Assembly (NCBI GenBank): GCA_046734415.1
Contig: JBKPRD010000135.1
Location: forward strand, 1-13,316
Direction of reading: 5' to 3'
DNA: 13,316 bases
Origin: DATBLE01 sp046734415
Lineage (GTDB): Bacteria > Actinomycetota > Thermoleophilia > Gaiellales > Gaiellaceae
The notes beneath the pieces are model-generated. The model had not been told where the DNA came from. It did no database searches and saw nothing but the letters and a program-made list of their open reading frames with translations. A program made the position numbers and the translations under genes. Position 1 is the first letter of the stretch. Every line of letters begins with the position of its first letter. Shown here one piece after another: positions 6,294 through 13,034 of this stretch.

Positions 6294-7456
6294 CGCTCGA
6301 CGATGGGTTGTCCGGGGAGCCTGCGGCCCGCTGGCCTGCCGCCGAGCCAGGAGTTCACGGTCGCCCCCACGTCGGCGAACTCGCCGTCGTGGCGCTGGCC
6401 GTTGGCGTTCTTCCCATGCACGTACGCGAGTAGCAGCGCGTGCTCGCGCGTGTGGTCCGTGCCCGGGGTCGTCGGATCGCAGCCGTGATCGGACGTGATG
6501 ACGAGCAGGTCGCCGGGTCGGAGCGCCTCGAGCAGGTCGGGGAGGCGCCGGTCGAAGTCCTGCAGGCAGCGGTGGAAGTTGATCGGGTCGTTGCGGTGGC
6601 CCCAGAGCATGTCCGTCTCGACGAGATTCGTGAAGACGAAGCCCTCGTCGATCGTCTGGAGCAGCTCCTCGGTCTTCGTGATCCCCTCGACGTTCGACTT
6701 CGTGGGGTGGCTCTCGTCGATGTCCTGCCCGGCGAAGATGTCGCTGATCTTGCCGACGGTGTGCACCTGGACGCCGGCCTCGCGCATCAGCGTCAGGTAG
6801 TTCGGCTTGCGCGGCTCGAGCGAGAAGTCGTGGCGGTTCGGCGTCCGCTCGTAGTTCCCGGGATCGCCGATGAACGGGCGGGCGATGACGCGGCCGACGG
6901 CGTGCTTGCCGGTCAGGATCTCCCGCGCGATCCGGCTCGCGTCGTAGAGCTCCTCGAGCGGGATCGTCTCCTCGTGGGCGGCGATCTGGAACACGGAGTC
7001 GGCGGACGTGTAGACGATCCACTTTCCCGTCTGCTGGTGCTCCTCGCCGAGCTCCTGGATGATCTCCGTGCCGGACGCGGGCTTGTTGCCGAGCACGCCG
7101 CGCGCGGTGCGGTGCATGAACGGGTCGATCACGTCGTGCGGAAAGCCGTGCGGGTAGGTCGGCAGCGGCTGCGGCGTGACGATCCCCATCAGCTCCCAGT
7201 GCCCGAGCGTCGTGTCCTTGCCCTTCGAGCGCTCGATCAGCCTCCCTGCGACCGCCGGCGCGCCGGCCTGCGGCCGGCAGCCCTCGAGCTCCTCGACGTT
7301 GCCCAGGCCGAGCGCCTCCAGGTTGGGGAGGTCCAGGCCACCGACTGCGCGCGCGACGTTCCCGAGCGTGTCGGCGCCGTCGTCGCCGAACTCGGAGGCA
7401 TCCGGGAGCGCGCCGGCACCGACGGCATCGAGCACGATGACGCACGCTCTGGGCAT
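6290..7456 (-). CDS. deoB: Phosphopentomutase
   Basis: A 388-residue metal-dependent phosphopentomutase of the alkaline-phosphatase superfamily, interconverting (deoxy)ribose-1-phosphate and the 5-phosphate. By analogy with Bacillus cereus DeoB, the residue phosphorylated is T82 in GKDTTLGHWELMG. Metal ligands are D10 (VLDAVGAG), D282 (NLVETD), D323 and H324 (SDHGCDPTTPGTDHT) and H335. The cap-region segments VYTSADS (D153) and RPFIGDPGNYERTPNRHD are present. The third residue after the catalytic motif's D is T then L, where DTTTGH or DTMTGH is usual; the key Thr itself is kept. The ATG at 7456 has TAGAAT ending 6 bases upstream and no ribosome binding site. It leads a coupled run into the methyltransferase gene, pdp and mutM. 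Identification is firm. Confidence 0.97.
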   Translation of the reverse strand: MPRACVIVLDAVGAGALPDASEFGDDGADTLGNVARAVGGLDLPNLEALGLGNVEELEGCRPQAGAPAVAGRLIERSKGKDTTLGHWELMGIVTPQPLPTYPHGFPHDVIDPFMHRTARGVLGNKPASGTEIIQELGEEHQQTGKWIVYTSADSVFQIAAHEETIPLEELYDASRIAREILTGKHAVGRVIARPFIGDPGNYERTPNRHDFSLEPRKPNYLTLMREAGVQVHTVGKISDIFAGQDIDESHPTKSNVEGITKTEELLQTIDEGFVFTNLVETDMLWGHRNDPINFHRCLQDFDRRLPDLLEALRPGDLLVITSDHGCDPTTPGTDHTREHALLLAYVHGKNANGQRHDGEFADVGATVNSWLGGRPAGRRLPGQPIVER

Positions 7457-7462
7457 CGGGCT

Positions 7463-7468
7463 ATTCTA
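7463..7468 (-). promoter_or_regulatory. Candidate -10 box for leaderless deoB mRNA
   Basis: On the minus strand TAGAAT (5 of 6 matches to TATAAT) is followed by AGCCCG and the deoB ATG. That spacing puts the expected transcription start on or next to the ATG. The gap to the divergent start at 7477 is only 20 bases, so any -35 contact would lie inside that small gene. No consensus -35 is visible. Confidence 0.5.
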
Positions 7469-7476
7469 GGGAGCAG

Positions 7477-7623
7477 GTGGACACGTTCCTGGACATGCTC
7501 GGGCTGATTCTCTTCATCGCCGCGGTGATCGCGCTGGCGGCCGGGGTGACCGCGCTGGTCGTGAAGCTCTCGCCGACGAAGGACAAGAAGGTCGAGAAGC
7601 AGCAGGCCGAGGCCGAGGCCTAG
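7477..7623 (+). CDS. 48-residue single-pass membrane protein
   Basis: A short frame starting with GTG at 7477 and ending with TAG at 7621-7623. AGGGAG lies 3 bases before the GTG. The protein starts VDTFLDMLG, then has one transmembrane helix (about residues 8-29, LILFIAAVIALAAGVTALVV), then a charged tail, LSPTKDKKVEKQQAEAEA, rich in Lys, Glu and Ala. Nearly all codons end in G or C. It is the only frame filling the space between deoB and ald. It starts 20 bases from the divergent deoB start and its TAG shares the palindrome CTAG with the ald stop, so the space is exactly used. By the positive-inside rule the Lys-rich tail should be cytoplasmic. Function unknown; it is likely missed by callers with a length cutoff. 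Confidence 0.75.
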   Translation: MDTFLDMLGLILFIAAVIALAAGVTALVVKLSPTKDKKVEKQQAEAEA

Positions 7624-8729
7624 ACCAGAACGCCTTCGAGCGGGACGTACTCGAGGTCGTGCGCCTCGGCGACGGCCTCGTAGGTGACCTTGCCGTCCAG
7701 CACGTTGACGCCCTTCGCCAGCGCCGGGTCGCGCGCGACCGCCTCGGCGAGCCCGTGGTCGGCGATCGTCTCACCGTACGGCAGCGTTGCGTTCGTCAGC
7801 GCCTGGGTCGAGGTGACCGGCACCGCACCCGGCATGTTCGCGACGCAGTAGTGGGTGACGCCGTCGACGACGTAGACGGGGTCGGTGTGGGTCGTGGGCC
7901 TGGACGTCTCGGCGCAGCCGCCCTGGTCGATCGCGACGTCGCAGAGCACCGCCCCGTTCTTCATCGTCTTCAACATCGCCCGCGTGATCAGCTTTGGCGC
8001 CCGCGCGCCGGGGATCAGCACGGCGCCGATCACGACGTCCGCCTCGCCCACGGACTCCTCGATCTGGAGCGTCGAGGACATGACGAGGCTGACCCGGCCC
8101 GAGAGCACTTCGTCCAGGTGGCGCATCCGGTCGATCGAGCGCTCGAGGATCGTCACGCTCGCCCCGAGGCCGATCGCGATCACCGCGGCGTTGTAGCCGA
8201 CGATCCCGCCGCCGATGATCAGGACGCGCCCCGGCGCGACGCCGGCGACGCCGCCGAGCAGGAGGCCACGGCCGCCGAGCGGCTTCTCGAGGAAGTACGC
8301 GCCGGCCTGGGCGGAGAGCCTGCCGGCGATCTCGCTCATCGGCGCGAGCAGCGGCAGCGCGCCGTTCGCCGTCTCGACGGTCTCGTAGGCCACGCAGGCG
8401 GCGCCGCTGTCGACGAGCGCCTGCGTCAGCTCCGCGCTGGCGGCGAGGTGGAGGTAGGTGAAGAGGACCTGGCCCTCGTGCAGCAGGCCGTACTCGCTCG
8501 GCAACGGCTCCTTCACCTTGAGCACGAGCTCGGCCGCCCATGCGTCTTCGGTCGAGCCGATGGTTGCGCCGACCGCAGCATATGCCGCGTCCGGGAACGC
8601 GCTCCCCTCCCCCGCGCCCGCCTCGACGACCACCTCGTGGCCGCGCCCGACGAGTTCGCGCGCGCCGGCGGGTGTCAACGCGACCCGATACTCGTCGGGC
8701 TTGATCTCCTTGACGACGCCGATCTTCAC
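7620..8729 (-). CDS. ald: Alanine dehydrogenase
   Basis: A 369-residue NAD-dependent L-alanine dehydrogenase, which reversibly deaminates L-alanine to pyruvate and ammonium. The N-terminus (MKIGVVKEIKPDEYRVALTP) gives substrate-binding R15. K73 (KVKEP), H94 (YLHLAAS), D268 (CDVAIDQGG) and N298 (YCVANMPGAVP) match the catalytic and ligand residues of the Mycobacterium tuberculosis enzyme. The NAD fold has GGGIVGYNAA at 173-182. The GTG at 8729 overlaps the NUDIX stop (GTGA), so it is the last gene of the M20-DUF3866-NUDIX-ald group. The stop (TAG, 7622-7620) overlaps the stop of the convergent small gene in CTAG; there is no visible hairpin terminator between them. Identification is firm. Confidence 0.97.
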   Translation of the reverse strand: MKIGVVKEIKPDEYRVALTPAGARELVGRGHEVVVEAGAGEGSAFPDAAYAAVGATIGSTEDAWAAELVLKVKEPLPSEYGLLHEGQVLFTYLHLAASAELTQALVDSGAACVAYETVETANGALPLLAPMSEIAGRLSAQAGAYFLEKPLGGRGLLLGGVAGVAPGRVLIIGGGIVGYNAAVIAIGLGASVTILERSIDRMRHLDEVLSGRVSLVMSSTLQIEESVGEADVVIGAVLIPGARAPKLITRAMLKTMKNGAVLCDVAIDQGGCAETSRPTTHTDPVYVVDGVTHYCVANMPGAVPVTSTQALTNATLPYGETIADHGLAEAVARDPALAKGVNVLDGKVTYEAVAEAHDLEYVPLEGVLV

Positions 8730-9229
8730 CGGGGGCGGAGCTTAAGGTAGAGCAGTAACCCCGCGAGCGTCTTCGCGTCCTCGATCTCGCCGAGCCGCGA
8801 CTCGATCTCCTCGATCGGCAGCTGCACGAGCTCGAGCTCCTCGTCCGCCTCGGGCGTCGCCGCGCCCGGCTGCACCCCTTCCGCGAAGAAGAGCGTCATC
8901 AACTCCCGGCAGAACCCAGGCGCAGTCCAGAACCTCGTCACCTCGCGCCACTCACCGCCGGTCAGTCCTGTCTCCTCGGCCAGCTCGCGCTGCGCCGTCG
9001 TGAGCGCCTCCTCGCCGGGCTCGAGCGTCCCCGCCGGGAGCTCGAGCAGCAGCTTCCGCGTCGCCTCGCGCAGCTGGCGGACGAGCGCGACCCGTCCGTC
9101 CTCGTCGACGGCGACGACCACGACGGCGCCGGGATGCTCCACGATCTCGCGCTCGTGGTCGCCCCAGCGCTCGAGGGTGACGGAGATCAGCTTCCCCTCG
9201 TAGACGGGACGCGCCGAGTCCGGCTTCAC
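8726..9229 (-). CDS. NUDIX hydrolase, ADP-ribose pyrophosphatase type
   Basis: A 167-residue NUDIX enzyme. The box is complete: G67-x5-E73-x7-R81-E82-L83-x-E85-E86-x-G88-L89, binding Mg and cleaving nucleoside diphosphate derivatives. The N-terminal segment VYEGKLISVTLERW and the residues after the box (FWTAPGFCRELMTLFFAE, with Pro about 15 residues beyond) follow the ADP-ribose pyrophosphatase (NudF/YqkG) pattern. The expected reaction is ADP-ribose to AMP plus ribose-5-phosphate. The GTG at 9229 overlaps the DUF3866 stop (GTGA) with GGAGG 8 bases before it; the end overlaps ald the same way. Much longer in-frame upstream sequence is antisense to no gene and lies inside DUF3866, so it is rejected. 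Other NUDIX substrates are not excluded. Confidence 0.93.
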   Translation of the reverse strand: MKPDSARPVYEGKLISVTLERWGDHEREIVEHPGAVVVVAVDEDGRVALVRQLREATRKLLLELPAGTLEPGEEALTTAQRELAEETGLTGGEWREVTRFWTAPGFCRELMTLFFAEGVQPGAATPEADEELELVQLPIEEIESRLGEIEDAKTLAGLLLYLKLRPR

Positions 9230-10164
9230 CCGAGCAGCCTCCGGGCGGCCACGCCTGCCGCGTACGCCGCGCCGAAGAAGGCCGTGTCCTCGTCCCGGCC
9301 GCGGCCCATGTGCGAGAGCGGCAGCCCCTCGCAGGCCTCGCGCCACCCCTCGGCGTCCGCCTCCTCGGCGACGACCACGTCGCCGAGGCAGAGGTCGAGG
9401 ACGGCGCGCGTGTGGTGGGAGACGCCCTGGTGTCGATCGCGCGGGTCGGCCTCGGAGACACGCACCGCGACCACCGCCCGCCCGCCGAGACCGAGCGCCG
9501 CATTCGCGGCGGCCGCCGCTGCAAGGCCGCCGTGGCCCAGCCGCGAGCCGGTGCCGACGATCCCGGGCCCGATGGAGCAGACGGCGACGTCGTGGCCGGA
9601 CGCCTTCGCCCAGGCGAGAGCCGACCAGGCGTTCACGCACTCGACGTCGCCGCCGAAGCAAGCGCCGACCGACGCCGTCGCGGCGAGCAACCCCCGCTCG
9701 GCGAGCGCACGAACCGTGTCCGACAGCGCAAGGGGGAGCGCGCCCCCCTCCAGCTGGACGTAGGCGACCTCGAGCCCGGCGAGCGCCGCGCACACCGGCG
9801 CGAGCTGGCCGTGCACCGAGCAGCACACGACCGGCATCCCGTCGAGCCGAGCATCGGGCAGGTGCTCTTCGGCGTGCGGAGCGGCCGCCTGCAGCGGCGT
9901 GTACGGCAGCTTGACGACATGGGCTCCCGGCACCGCCGGGAAGCCGAGGCCGCGCGTCAGATTCAGGTAGAGGACGTCGAAGCCGCCGGACCCGAGGCCG
10001 AGCAGGCGAGCCTGCGTGTTGACGACGACGTCGTCTCCGAGGGCGACCGGCCCCGTCAGCGTCGGGTAGGCGATACAGGGCTCGCCGTCGACCTCGATCC
10101 GCGCGAGGCCCTCGTGACGCTCGACGACGGCGGTGACCGCACCGCGCCGGAGGCTAAGCGGCAC
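9226..10164 (-). CDS. DUF3866 family protein
   Basis: A 312-residue protein that I recognise as DUF3866, a family without a defined function. It starts with a beta-rich segment (RRGAVTAVVERHEGLARIEVDG), then VALGDDVVVNTQARLLGLGSGG and YLNLTRGLGFP. The core has Gly- and Ala-rich Rossmann-like stretches: MPVVCCSVHGQLAPVCAAL, SVGACFGGDVECVNAWSAL and CSIGPGIVGTGSRLGHGG. Near the end are HQGVSHHTRAV and LPLSHMGRGRDEDTAFF. Conserved-looking polar clusters (CCSVHGQ, HQGVSHHT, SHMGRG) suggest an enzyme, but no reaction can be assigned. The GTG at 10164 overlaps the M20 gene end by 11 bases, with GAGGA 5 bases before it. The 3' end overlaps the NUDIX start. No clear signal peptide or membrane helix; probably cytoplasmic. 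Confidence 0.9.
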   Translation of the reverse strand: MPLSLRRGAVTAVVERHEGLARIEVDGEPCIAYPTLTGPVALGDDVVVNTQARLLGLGSGGFDVLYLNLTRGLGFPAVPGAHVVKLPYTPLQAAAPHAEEHLPDARLDGMPVVCCSVHGQLAPVCAALAGLEVAYVQLEGGALPLALSDTVRALAERGLLAATASVGACFGGDVECVNAWSALAWAKASGHDVAVCSIGPGIVGTGSRLGHGGLAAAAAANAALGLGGRAVVAVRVSEADPRDRHQGVSHHTRAVLDLCLGDVVVAEEADAEGWREACEGLPLSHMGRGRDEDTAFFGAAYAAGVAARRLLG

Positions 10165-11260
10165 GCGCTTCCTCGAGGAGCGCGAGCGAGACGTCCACCA
10201 TCGCCTCGAGATCGGCGACGGCGATGTGCTCGTGCGGGCTGTGGATCTCCGCCATCCCGTTCGACAGGTTGACGCACGCGAGGCCGCGCATGTTGAAGAC
10301 GTTCGCGTCCGCGCCGCCGCCGCACAGGGAAAAGATCGGCTCGCGGCCGGTACGCTCCAGCGCCGCCCGCGCCAGCCTGACCGGCTCGTCCTCGCGGCGG
10401 AAGCGGTAGCCGCGATAGCCCGACTCCACGCTTGTCTCGACCTCGCAGCCGGTCAGCGAGGCGGCGAACGTGCAGGCTTCGAGCATCTCCTGCACGACCT
10501 CGGCCAGCTTGCGCTCGTCGTGGGAGCGCGCCTCCGCGCTGAACGAGCAGCGGTCTGGGACGATGTTGCGCGCGACGCCGCCCGCGATCGTGCCGACGTT
10601 GGCGGTCGTCTCCTCGTCCAGGCGGCCGACGCGCATGTCGGCGATCGCGCGCCCGGCGGCCGCGATCGCGGAGCGTCCGTCCTCGGGAGCGATGCCGGCG
10701 TGCGCCGCCCGTCCGACGAACGTCACCTCCATGATCGTCGCGTGCGGCGCGCCGAGGATCACCTCGCCGATCGGTCCCGCCATGTCGTAGACGTACCCGA
10801 GGCGAGCTGCGAGCCGCCCGCAGTCGAACGCCGCCGCGCCCTTCAGCCCGACCTCCTCCTTCAGCGTGAAGACGAGCTCGAGCCCCGCGTGCGGGCGGTC
10901 CCCCTCGACGAGCCGTCGCGCCGCCTCGACCATTGCCGCGACGGCCGCCTTGTTGTCGGCACCGAGGATCGTCCCGCCCGCGTTGCGCACGACGCCGTCC
11001 TCGACAACGGGTTCGATCGGCCCCGTCGGCTGCACCGTGTCGAGGTGGGCGCACAGGAAGAGCGGCGTTCCCTCGTCGGTCGGCGGGAGGCGGCAGTAGA
11101 GATTGCCCGCGTTCGAGCCGATCCGCCTACCCGCCTCGTCCTCGTCGACCTCCAGCCCGATTCCGCGGAGCTCGGCGGCGACCCGGTCGGCGACCGCACG
11201 CTCGTCACCGGGCGGCGACGGCAGCGCGGCGAGGTCGAGGAAGAGGTCGAGGACGCCCAA
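10154..11260 (-). CDS. M20 family metallopeptidase, PepT/YqjE-like
   Basis: A 368-residue two-zinc M20 peptidase. Metal ligands and catalytic residues are visible: H72 and D74 in CAHLDTVQP, D102 in GADNKAAVAAM, E135-E136 in FTLKEEVGLKGA, D159 in YDMAG and H343 in SPHEHI. The dimerisation domain, with GRAAHAGIAPEDGRSAI and ARNIVPDRCSF, covers about residues 175-285. This order fits tripeptidase T-like aminopeptidases (YqjE group) that trim short peptides in the cytoplasm; other M20 substrates are possible. The start is taken as TTG at 11260, giving MGVLDLFLDLAALPSPPGDE. No ATG or GTG is available before the upstream in-frame stop; a CTG lies directly before the TTG. A TAAGAT box sits 7 bases upstream. 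The end overlaps DUF3866 by 11 bases. Confidence 0.93.
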   Translation of the reverse strand: MGVLDLFLDLAALPSPPGDERAVADRVAAELRGIGLEVDEDEAGRRIGSNAGNLYCRLPPTDEGTPLFLCAHLDTVQPTGPIEPVVEDGVVRNAGGTILGADNKAAVAAMVEAARRLVEGDRPHAGLELVFTLKEEVGLKGAAAFDCGRLAARLGYVYDMAGPIGEVILGAPHATIMEVTFVGRAAHAGIAPEDGRSAIAAAGRAIADMRVGRLDEETTANVGTIAGGVARNIVPDRCSFSAEARSHDERKLAEVVQEMLEACTFAASLTGCEVETSVESGYRGYRFRREDEPVRLARAALERTGREPIFSLCGGGADANVFNMRGLACVNLSNGMAEIHSPHEHIAVADLEAMVDVSLALLEEARAA

Positions 11261-11267
11261 CAGGACG

Positions 11268-11273
11268 ATCTTA
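11268..11273 (-). promoter_or_regulatory. Candidate -10 box for leaderless M20 peptidase mRNA
   Basis: On the minus strand TAAGAT is followed by CGTCCTG and the TTG start of the M20 gene. The spacing (7 bases) is that of a leaderless transcript, and no Shine-Dalgarno sequence precedes the start. A recognisable -35 is missing. Confidence 0.38.
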
Positions 11274-11320
11274 GGCTCACGCCTGTGCGTTCATCCAGAG
11301 CAGCTTGGGCAACGCCAAGG

Positions 11321-11344
11321 GCGCGCGGTCGATCGACCGCGCGC
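11321..11344. repeat. Perfect 24-base palindrome in pyrG-M20 gap
   Basis: GCGCGCGGTCGA is followed directly by its exact reverse complement TCGACCGCGCGC, with no mismatch. It lies 44-67 bases after the pyrG stop and 61-84 bases before the M20 start. As RNA it could fold as a 10-bp stem with a GATC loop. No T-run follows on the minus strand, so it is not a classical intrinsic terminator. It could be a Rho-type or T-less terminator, a site for a dimeric regulator, or a cruciform. The rest of the 127-base gap (11261-11387) holds the TAAGAT box and no gene I can support. Confidence 0.7.
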
Positions 11345-11387
11345 TCGTTCTGCTGAAGAAGGCCGGCTACCAGCGTCGGCCGAGCGA

Positions 11388-13034
11388 CTACGCGGCGGCG
11401 GCCCGAACCGCCGCCTGCCGCGCCCGTGCCCGCTCGTGCGCCGTCCCGACGAACTCCCGGAAGAGCGGCGCCGGGCGCGTCGGGCGAGACTTGAACTCCG
11501 GGTGGAACTGGCTTGCGACGAACCACGGGTGGTCGGGCAACTCGACGATCTCGACGAGCCGTCCCTCCTGGAACGTGCCGGAGACGACGAGGCCCGCGTC
11601 GACGAGCTGCTGCCGGTAGTGGTTGTTGACCTCGTAGCGGTGCCGGTGCCGCTCGTGGATCACCGGCTCCCCGTAGGTCTCGTGCGTGTGCGTGCCTTCG
11701 GCGATCTCGACCGCTTGGGCGCCGAGCCGCATCGTCCCTCCCAGATCTTCGACTTCCTTCTGCTCGGGCAGGAGGTCGATCACCGGATACGGCGTCTCCG
11801 GGTCCATCTCGGTCGAATTGGCGCCGTCGAGCCCCACGACGTGGCGGGCGAACTCCGACACGGCCACGTGCATCCCGAGGCAGATCCCGAGGTACGGGAT
11901 CTGCTGCTCCCGCGCGACGCGGCAGGCGAGGATCTTCCCCTCCCACCCGCGTGAGCCGAAGCCGCCGGGGACGAGCACGCCGTCGACCTGCTCGAGCTCG
12001 CGCTGTGCCTCCTCGAGCGACATCCCCTCGGCGTCGACCCAGCGGACGCGCACGTGGCAGCCGTGGTGGATGCCGGCGTGCTTCAGCGCCTCGTGCACCG
12101 AGAGGTAGGCATCGTGCAGCTTCACGTACTTGCCGACGAGCGCGATCTCGACTGTCCCGCCGCGCTGCCGGATCCGCTCGGTCAGCTCATGCCACTCGCC
12201 GAGCTCCGCCTCGCCATCGGGCAGCCCGAGCTTCTCGCAGACGAGGTCGTCCAGACCCTGTTCCTGGAGCGCGGCTGGGACGAGGTAGACGTCGGAGACG
12301 TCCTCGTTCGCGATCACCTCGCGCGGCTCGACGTCCGCGAAGAGCGCGATCTTGTCGCGCACGTCGGTAGAGATCGCGTCGCGCGAGCGGCAGACGATGA
12401 TGTCCGGGTGGATACCGATGCGGCGCAGCTCGTTGACCGAGTGCTGCGTCGGCTTCGTCTTCAGCTCCCCCGCCGAGTCGACGTACGGTACGAGCGTGAC
12501 GTGCAGGTAGACCACGTTCTCGGGCCCGGCCTCGCGGCGAAACTGGCGGATAGCCTCGAGGAACGGCAGCGACTCGATGTCGCCGACCGTTCCGCCGATC
12601 TCGGAGAGGACGATGTCGCAGTCCGTCGCCTCGGCCGCGCGCCGGATGCGCTCCTTGATCTCGTTCGTGATGTGCGGGATCACCTGGACCGTCGAGCCGA
12701 GATACTCGCCGCGCCGCTCCTTGCGGAGCACCGAGTACCAGATCCCGCCGGCGGTGTGGTTCGACGTGCGCGAGAGGTTCTCGTCGACGAAGCGCTCGTA
12801 GTGGCCGATGTCGAGGTCGGTCTCGGCGCCGTCCTCGGTGACGAACACCTCGCCGTGCTGGAACGGGCTCATCGTCCCCGGGTCGACGTTGATATACGGG
12901 TCGAACTTCTGGACCTGGACCTTCAGCCCGCGCGCCTTCAGCAGCCGGCCGAGGGAGGCGGCGGTGATGCCCTTGCCGAGCGACGAGACGACCCCGCCCG
13001 TGACGAAGACGTACTTCGTGGGGCGCGCGCTCAG
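11388..13034 (-). CDS. pyrG: CTP synthase
   Basis: A 548-residue enzyme making CTP from UTP, ATP and glutamine. The N-terminal synthase domain begins TKYVFVTGGVVSSLGKGITA, with P-loop K21, then VQKFDPYINVDPGTMSPFQHGEVFV, and ends near residue 290. The glutaminase domain has the nucleophile C385 (YLGICLGMH) and H511/E513 (SQFHPEFKSRP). The residue two after CLG is His where Gln is normal (CLGMQ). No ATG, GTG or TTG exists in frame between the upstream in-frame stop and position 12872. The only codon that fits the family N-terminus is CTG at 13034, which overlaps the upstream gene's TGA as CTGA and has GGGAG 6 bases before it. Starting at the ATG at 12872 would lose 54 residues, including the P-loop. 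It is coupled to the MraY-like gene upstream. Identification firm; start well argued. Confidence 0.95.
   Translation of the reverse strand: MSARPTKYVFVTGGVVSSLGKGITAASLGRLLKARGLKVQVQKFDPYINVDPGTMSPFQHGEVFVTEDGAETDLDIGHYERFVDENLSRTSNHTAGGIWYSVLRKERRGEYLGSTVQVIPHITNEIKERIRRAAEATDCDIVLSEIGGTVGDIESLPFLEAIRQFRREAGPENVVYLHVTLVPYVDSAGELKTKPTQHSVNELRRIGIHPDIIVCRSRDAISTDVRDKIALFADVEPREVIANEDVSDVYLVPAALQEQGLDDLVCEKLGLPDGEAELGEWHELTERIRQRGGTVEIALVGKYVKLHDAYLSVHEALKHAGIHHGCHVRVRWVDAEGMSLEEAQRELEQVDGVLVPGGFGSRGWEGKILACRVAREQQIPYLGICLGMHVAVSEFARHVVGLDGANSTEMDPETPYPVIDLLPEQKEVEDLGGTMRLGAQAVEIAEGTHTHETYGEPVIHERHRHRYEVNNHYRQQLVDAGLVVSGTFQEGRLVEIVELPDHPWFVASQFHPEFKSRPTRPAPLFREFVGTAHERARARQAAVRAAAA

Noticed and set aside
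7254..7267. 14-base GC palindrome (GCCGGCGCGCCGGC) plus nearby GGCCGGC repeat
   Set aside because: Lies within the deoB coding sequence (Ala/Gly/Pro codons); no regulatory context, expected by chance at this GC content.
7620..7623. Possible bidirectional terminator between the small membrane gene and ald
   Set aside because: The two stop codons share only CTAG; I find no stem-loop with T-run on either strand around it.
11281..11387. High third-position-GC frames on both strands of the pyrG-M20 gap (such as SLGNAKGARSIDRALVLLKKAGY on +)
   Set aside because: The + frame has only TTG as start and runs into antisense pyrG; the minus frame has no start of useful length. The in-phase palindrome makes both strands look coding. 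A gene relic is possible but unsupported.
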